From contig CM119270.1 of NCBI GenBank assembly GCA_051294375.1, positions 20,067,160 to 20,131,159 on the forward strand: 64,000 nt of DNA, read 5' to 3'. The notes below the pieces were generated by a model. The model was not told the DNA's origin. It did no database searches and worked only from the letters and a program-made list of their open reading frames with translations. Every line of letters begins with the position of its first letter. Position 1 is the stretch's first letter. This document shows positions 59,436 to 64,000 of the stretch, piece after piece. Origin of the DNA: Paraspadella gotoi. Taxonomy: Eukaryota > Chaetognatha. The position numbers were made by a program, and so were the translations under genes.

Positions 59436-59639
59436 TTAAAAAAGAGCATCTCTCTCCTTAAAGACCGCTCGTTGGTGCGTGGTTGGTTGTTATTATGTGT
59501 GTGCGTCGGTTTCGACGAAGCGAAAAATGTGTTTTTGTGTGCGGGAAACAAACGTGGGTGTGGTTTCGCGAGTCGGAGAGTAACGCGAGCAAAAACGGGC
59601 GACGGAGTAATTAGTCGGCTTTCTTTGACTTCTCGTGTC

Positions 59640-59676
59640 CTCTCTCTCTCTCTCTCTCTTGCTCTCTCTCTCTCTC

Positions 59677-59712
<36 letters not shown>

Positions 59713-59722
59713 GTCTCTCTCT
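59640..59722 (+). repeat. (TC)n microsatellite with TCGC interruptions
   Basis: Its counterpart at 62388-62421 is truncated by an N gap. Confidence 0.96.
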
Positions 59723-60496
59723 TTGTAAACATCTTTTACTTGCTGATAATAAATTTCAATGGTTAAATTTCACGGTTGAATTAAATTTTTAATGTATGGA
59801 GTTTCAATTTCCAATATTTACAATGTTATGACTATGAATTTTATGTATTTTTTCACATATTTTTTTCATTTTTACACATAATTTTTATAATAATTTGAAT
59901 GTTAAATCATGGACCTTTTTGTACCACGCTCTTGTGGTGTCAAAGGCAATTTGCTTGACTGGTTTGTTTTGGCCCAAACGACCCCAACTCGATAGATGGA
60001 GCGGCCTTGTGATAAATTCGTGAACGATCACGACGAAAGGAGAGGGTCATTTCCGATCACAGAATTCGCCATCAAAAAAATCTCACGTTTTCTTTCATTT
60101 CCTATTTTTTTCTTTCTTTTTGAACCGTGAAAAATAAGGGAAAACTACTGGGGGGTGAAATCGATTGTATTAGTTTAGCAAATTGCAAAAAAGTGGAAAC
60201 GGTAGAAATCACTTTGATGTATCATTATCATGAGAATAAAACGGTGACGGTGAGACACGCGAGACACACAGTCCAGATCATTTCTACTGAAACTAAGGAA
60301 AGCTAAATCTATTTATATCTAGAGAGGAGGATCGAAGGCATGATATATTTGACAGTTCCATTGGTTCTGCAAGCTGCTTGGTCGACGAAGATGATGATGA
60401 AGAAGATGATGACAAATACAAAGATGATGACAAAGACGAAGACGATGACAAAGACGAAGATGAAGACGAAGAAGATGATAACGACGAAGATGATGA

Positions 60497-60801
60497 NNNN
60501 NNNNNNNNNNNNNNNNNNNNNNNNNNNNNNNNNNNNNNNNNNNNNNNNNNNNNNNNNNNNNNNNNNNNNNNNNNNNNNNNNNNNNNNNNNNNNNNNNNNN
60601 NNNNNNNNNNNNNNNNNNNNNNNNNNNNNNNNNNNNNNNNNNNNNNNNNNNNNNNNNNNNNNNNNNNNNNNNNNNNNNNNNNNNNNNNNNNNNNNNNNNN
60701 NNNNNNNNNNNNNNNNNNNNNNNNNNNNNNNNNNNNNNNNNNNNNNNNNNNNNNNNNNNNNNNNNNNNNNNNNNNNNNNNNNNNNNNNNNNNNNNNNNNN
60801 N
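60497..60801. other. Assembly gap (305 N)
   Basis: Falls in the GATGAC repeat region of copy 1. Confidence 0.99.
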
Positions 60802-60923
60802 CGATAATGACAACGATATTGAAGATAAAGACGGTGAAGACAAAACAAAGATCATTATAATTAGACGACAGTGACAATAATTAGGACAACAATGAAAACG
60901 ACGATGACGACGACCTTAAAGAA

Positions 60924-60962
<39 letters not shown>

Positions 60963-61071
60963 CACTTTCACTTCCAAATACGGTGGAACGAATTCTAATG
61001 ACAAATTATTTCCGACTGGATGGTCGATTCGTCAAGGCTCAAGTTGGTAAGGCAAAGGTGAGGGAAGGGTA

Positions 61072-61339
61072 NNNNNNNNNNNNNNNNNNNNNNNNNNNNN
61101 NNNNNNNNNNNNNNNNNNNNNNNNNNNNNNNNNNNNNNNNNNNNNNNNNNNNNNNNNNNNNNNNNNNNNNNNNNNNNNNNNNNNNNNNNNNNNNNNNNNN
61201 NNNNNNNNNNNNNNNNNNNNNNNNNNNNNNNNNNNNNNNNNNNNNNNNNNNNNNNNNNNNNNNNNNNNNNNNNNNNNNNNNNNNNNNNNNNNNNNNNNNN
61301 NNNNNNNNNNNNNNNNNNNNNNNNNNNNNNNNNNNNNNN
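61072..61339. other. Assembly gap (268 N)
   Basis: Falls over the (GA)n tract and inverted U2 end of copy 1. Confidence 0.99.
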
Positions 61340-61724
61340 GTCGGTCGGTCAGTCGGTAGGTCAGTACGTTGATCTGTCACACTTACATTTTAAAAACCGA
61401 TAATTTTGGTAAAAAGGTATGGTACCATTCGTCCATATGTCCCGTTAGTCACGTGATCACTTATCACATATCCAGTCATTTTAGTTAATATTACAGACTG
61501 CAGACTGCAGACTGGTAAATGTGGCATATTTTATGTAAAGTCTTGTTGTTCTAGTTAAAACGTTGGAAAGAAGAGATCAACCATAGGTCGTTTGTTATAC
61601 ATACATTTAATAATTATGTAGTCCTGTGATCACTAAGAAAAGAAAGCCTCTGCGGCGCAAAACATTGGATGGACCCATCTTGCTCTTTCTTTTTTGTTTT
61701 AAGGAAAAAGAACAAGAACGGTAA

Positions 61725-62062
61725 TTCCAATGTTTTGCGCCATAATGACTTTATATTCATATTTATTTCTCTTTGATCATATATGACATTACATGACATG
61801 ACATGACTTACAAACATTCTTTGCACTGCATCCAAATTTCCATCTTTTATTGCTTTTAGTTTTAGGAATTCCTAAAGACGGCGCAAGCACTCTGTCTTAA
61901 AAAATGAGCAACCAACTATAGGCAAATTATATTTTTAACATAAGTGGGACAGACCGACGGACAGATATACTGACGGACCGACCGACAGACCGACCGACAG
62001 ACCGACCGACCGAAAAGTGACTTATAGAGTTGCTCCGCGATTACTCGCGGTGCAACTAAAAA
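61725..62062 (+). mobile_element. Dispersed repeat family U2, copy
   Basis: Order of blocks as at 21105-21545: ggtaattccaatgttttgcg, acatgacatgacatgac, aactataggcaaattatat, a long CCGACAGACCGACCGAC tract, gaaaagtgacttatagagtt and the palindrome (gctccgcgattactcgcggtgcaac). Confidence 0.7.
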
Positions 62063-62139
62063 GAAGGTTTAAAAATAGATGCATCTCTCTCTTAAAGACG
62101 CTCGTTGTCGTTGTTGTTGTTATTAGTTGTCGTTTTCGT

Positions 62140-62387
62140 NNNNNNNNNNNNNNNNNNNNNNNNNNNNNNNNNNNNNNNNNNNNNNNNNNNNNNNNNNNNN
62201 NNNNNNNNNNNNNNNNNNNNNNNNNNNNNNNNNNNNNNNNNNNNNNNNNNNNNNNNNNNNNNNNNNNNNNNNNNNNNNNNNNNNNNNNNNNNNNNNNNNN
62301 NNNNNNNNNNNNNNNNNNNNNNNNNNNNNNNNNNNNNNNNNNNNNNNNNNNNNNNNNNNNNNNNNNNNNNNNNNNNNNNNNNNNNNN
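62140..62387. other. Assembly gap (248 N)
   Basis: Falls just before the (TC)n run. Confidence 0.99.
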
Positions 62388-62424
<37 letters not shown>

Positions 62425-62425
<1 letters not shown>

Positions 62426-63060
62426 ACATTCTTTTTACTTGCTGATAATAAATTTCAATGGTTAAATTTCACGGTTGAATTAAATTTTAATGTATGAGTT
62501 CAATTTTCCATATTTACAATGTTTATGACTATGATATTTTATGTATTTTTCACATATTTTTTTCATTTTTACACGTATTTTTATAATAATTTGAATGTTA
62601 AATCATGACCTTTTTGTACCACGCTCTTGTGGGTGGTCAGGCAATTTGCTTGACTGGTTTGTTTTTGGCCCAAACGACCCCAACTCGATAGATGGAGCGG
62701 CCTTGTGATAAATTCGTGAACGATTCACGCGAAAGGAGAGGATCATTTCCGATCACAGAATTCGCCATCAAAAATCTCACGTTTTCTTTCTTTTCCTATT
62801 TTTTTCTTTCTTTTTGAACCGTGAAAATAAAGGGAAAACTACTGGGGGGTGAAATCGATTGTATTAGTTTAGCAAATTGCAAAAAAAGTGAAAACGGTAG
62901 AAATCACTTTGATTATCATTATCATGAGAATAAAACGGTGACGGTGAGACACGCGAGACACACAGTCCAGATCATTTCTACTGAAACTAAGGAAAGCTAA
63001 ATCTATTTATATCAAGAGAGGAGGATCGAAGTCATGATATATTTTGACAGTTCCATTGGT
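62425..63060. other. Copy-2 unique sequence, no gene
   Basis: AT-rich sequence matching 59725-60362 of copy 1; no frames or exons. Confidence 0.5.
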
Positions 63061-63436
63061 TCTGCAAGCTGATTGGTCGATTCCGATTCCGCCTCGACCA
63101 ATCATAATTCGACGATTCCGATTCTGCAGAGATCGCCCGATCCTTCGATCCGATTCTGCTTTGGGTTATGTTGATTCTCCTGCGACGTTATTATCAAGTA
63201 AATAAATTTTAATTGTTTAGAGAACTACCTTCACCTTCTGTAAACGTGTGTACATTTTCTGTAAATGATGACGACCCCATAATTTTCATTCCCTATTTTT
63301 TCTACTTTCTACTTTCTATTTTTTCTATTTAAAAAAAATATTCCTTTCTTTCTTTGCTCTTTTTTTTTTCTTTTAAATGTTTTTTTTTCATTGGATAAAT
63401 CGTTGGAAAGAGATTCGCTCTAATTCCCATACTGAC

Positions 63437-63449
63437 TCTCTCTCTCTCT

Positions 63450-63520
<71 letters not shown>

Positions 63521-63540
63521 CCTCTCTCTCTCCTCTCTCC
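63437..63540 (+). repeat. (TC)n microsatellite, interrupted
   Basis: TC run broken by TTC and CCTC. Confidence 0.95.
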
Positions 63541-63659
63541 ATCCCATTTCCCCAATTTTCATTCTCCCCCTCTCATTTTTTCCTTTCCTCATCGTCCGTT
63601 AATCTTCCTTGACGAGATCGATCAACACCGACAAAGAGAGAAAAAAAAGAAAAAACTGA

Positions 63660-64000
63660 TAAGATAAGCGAAGGTTTGAGTTTGGACGAGAGTTGAGTAA
63701 GCGGACATTAGACAAGTCGGTAAGTGGACTGAAGAGTTCTCACCGCAACTTCTTTAACCCCTCTAGGCCATGGAGCGGGTCCTGGGCTTGGAAGCTGGCT
63801 TGAAGGTGCTCCATGCCACCCAAGGCGCTTCACGGCGCCCTCACGCTTTCCTGCCCGGTAGGTACCATTGGGGAAACGATCCCGCTACCTAATGATTATG
63901 AGCTGATGGGTTTAGTAATAATCTTAGGATCAACCGTCTTTTCCTGACTTATCTCATTCGAAATAGCGCGCATTGAACGGGAACGAACTCGAGATGTTTT
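63660..64000. other. Right-edge sequence, unclassified
   Basis: GC-richer than its flanks. CATGGAGC at about 63769 pairs with GCTCCATG at about 63809, and ggtaggtacc pairs with gctacc near 63857-63892, suggesting a structured repeat. A B-box-like GAGTTCGTTCC lies on the minus strand at the very end. No gene is called. Confidence 0.3.

Larger units (their letters stand above)
57875..60382 (+). repeat. 2.6-kb duplication, copy 1
   Basis: Repeated at 60383-63080. The junction at 60382/60383 joins the R3 word ggttctgcaagctg directly to the GATGAC repeat, the mark of a tandem joint. Contains (GA)n 58410-58489, inverted and direct U2 elements and (TC)n 59640-59722. Confidence 0.9.
60383..63080 (+). 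repeat. 2.6-kb duplication, copy 2 (gapped)
   Basis: Copy of 57875-60382 interrupted by three N blocks (60497-60801, 61072-61339, 62140-62387). Each gap falls exactly where copy 1 has a simple repeat. Confidence 0.9.

Noticed and set aside
56971-62387. Frames running through N blocks
   Set aside because: Unknown bases cannot support a coding call.

Overview
This window looks like AT-rich nuclear DNA of an invertebrate animal. The protein-coding signal is a set of spliced metazoan genes with short GT-AG introns (74 to about 620 bases where they can be measured), packed into DNA that is exceptionally rich in simple repeats: (TC/GA)n, (GATT)n, (CTTT)n, CGN trinucleotides and several minisatellites. 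There are no operons, bacterial signals or organelle genes. The phylum cannot be fixed from the sequence alone. Most computed long open frames are translations of repeats (poly-Leu/Ser, poly-Arg/Glu, poly-Phe, poly-Ala) and are not genes.

Genes I can support. (1) 194-1750, minus strand, incomplete: three phase-compatible exons of a protein with an acidic, disordered N-terminus, a proline-rich linker and the start of a hydrophobic CD225/dispanin-like segment; it runs off the left edge. (2) 2117-2708, plus strand: two short exons that look like the 3' end of an unrecognised gene. (3) 3693-5754, plus strand: a complete seven-exon CNBP-type gene (247 aa, eight CCHC zinc knuckles, two Gly/Arg-rich segments). 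(4) 11835-11905: a first coding exon that reads like the N-terminus of a copine, behind a CpG-rich leader exon, repeated intact at 16386-16456 because the region is duplicated. (5) 39166-42963, minus strand: a complete six-exon GT31 beta-1,3-glycosyltransferase (542 aa) with signal anchor, repeat-encoded stem and DDD motif; all five intron phases agree. Weaker single-exon candidates lie at 22621-22650 (and duplicate 28198-28227), 33905-33998, 49521-49718, 51664-51833, 52165-52344, 54540-54590 and 57225-57347.

Layout. 0-6 kb is gene-dense. 6-9.8 kb is AT-rich with nothing recognisable. 9.8-31.2 kb consists of adjacent near-identical duplications (4.5 kb, 0.6 kb and 5.5 kb units), and 57.9-63.1 kb holds another (2.6 kb unit). 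Copies differ mainly by single-base indels in homopolymers and by microsatellite length, and several joints carry N gaps, so these are most likely unmerged haplotypes or assembly duplicates. 31-39 kb is minisatellites, a tRNA-like SINE inserted in a 50-bp satellite, and copies of other dispersed repeats. 39-43 kb is the glycosyltransferase gene. 43.6-45.9 kb is a CpG-dense 51-bp satellite. 46-64 kb is repeats with a few candidate exons.

The genes do not form a pathway. The most interesting signals are structural: microsatellites serving as polypyrimidine tracts at splice acceptors, a tetranucleotide tract with a decoy acceptor inside CNBP, a three-site DR5 array, a YY1-like ATGGCGGC array, a satellite whose unit resembles a splice acceptor, foldback elements, and several dispersed repeat families shared between distant loci.
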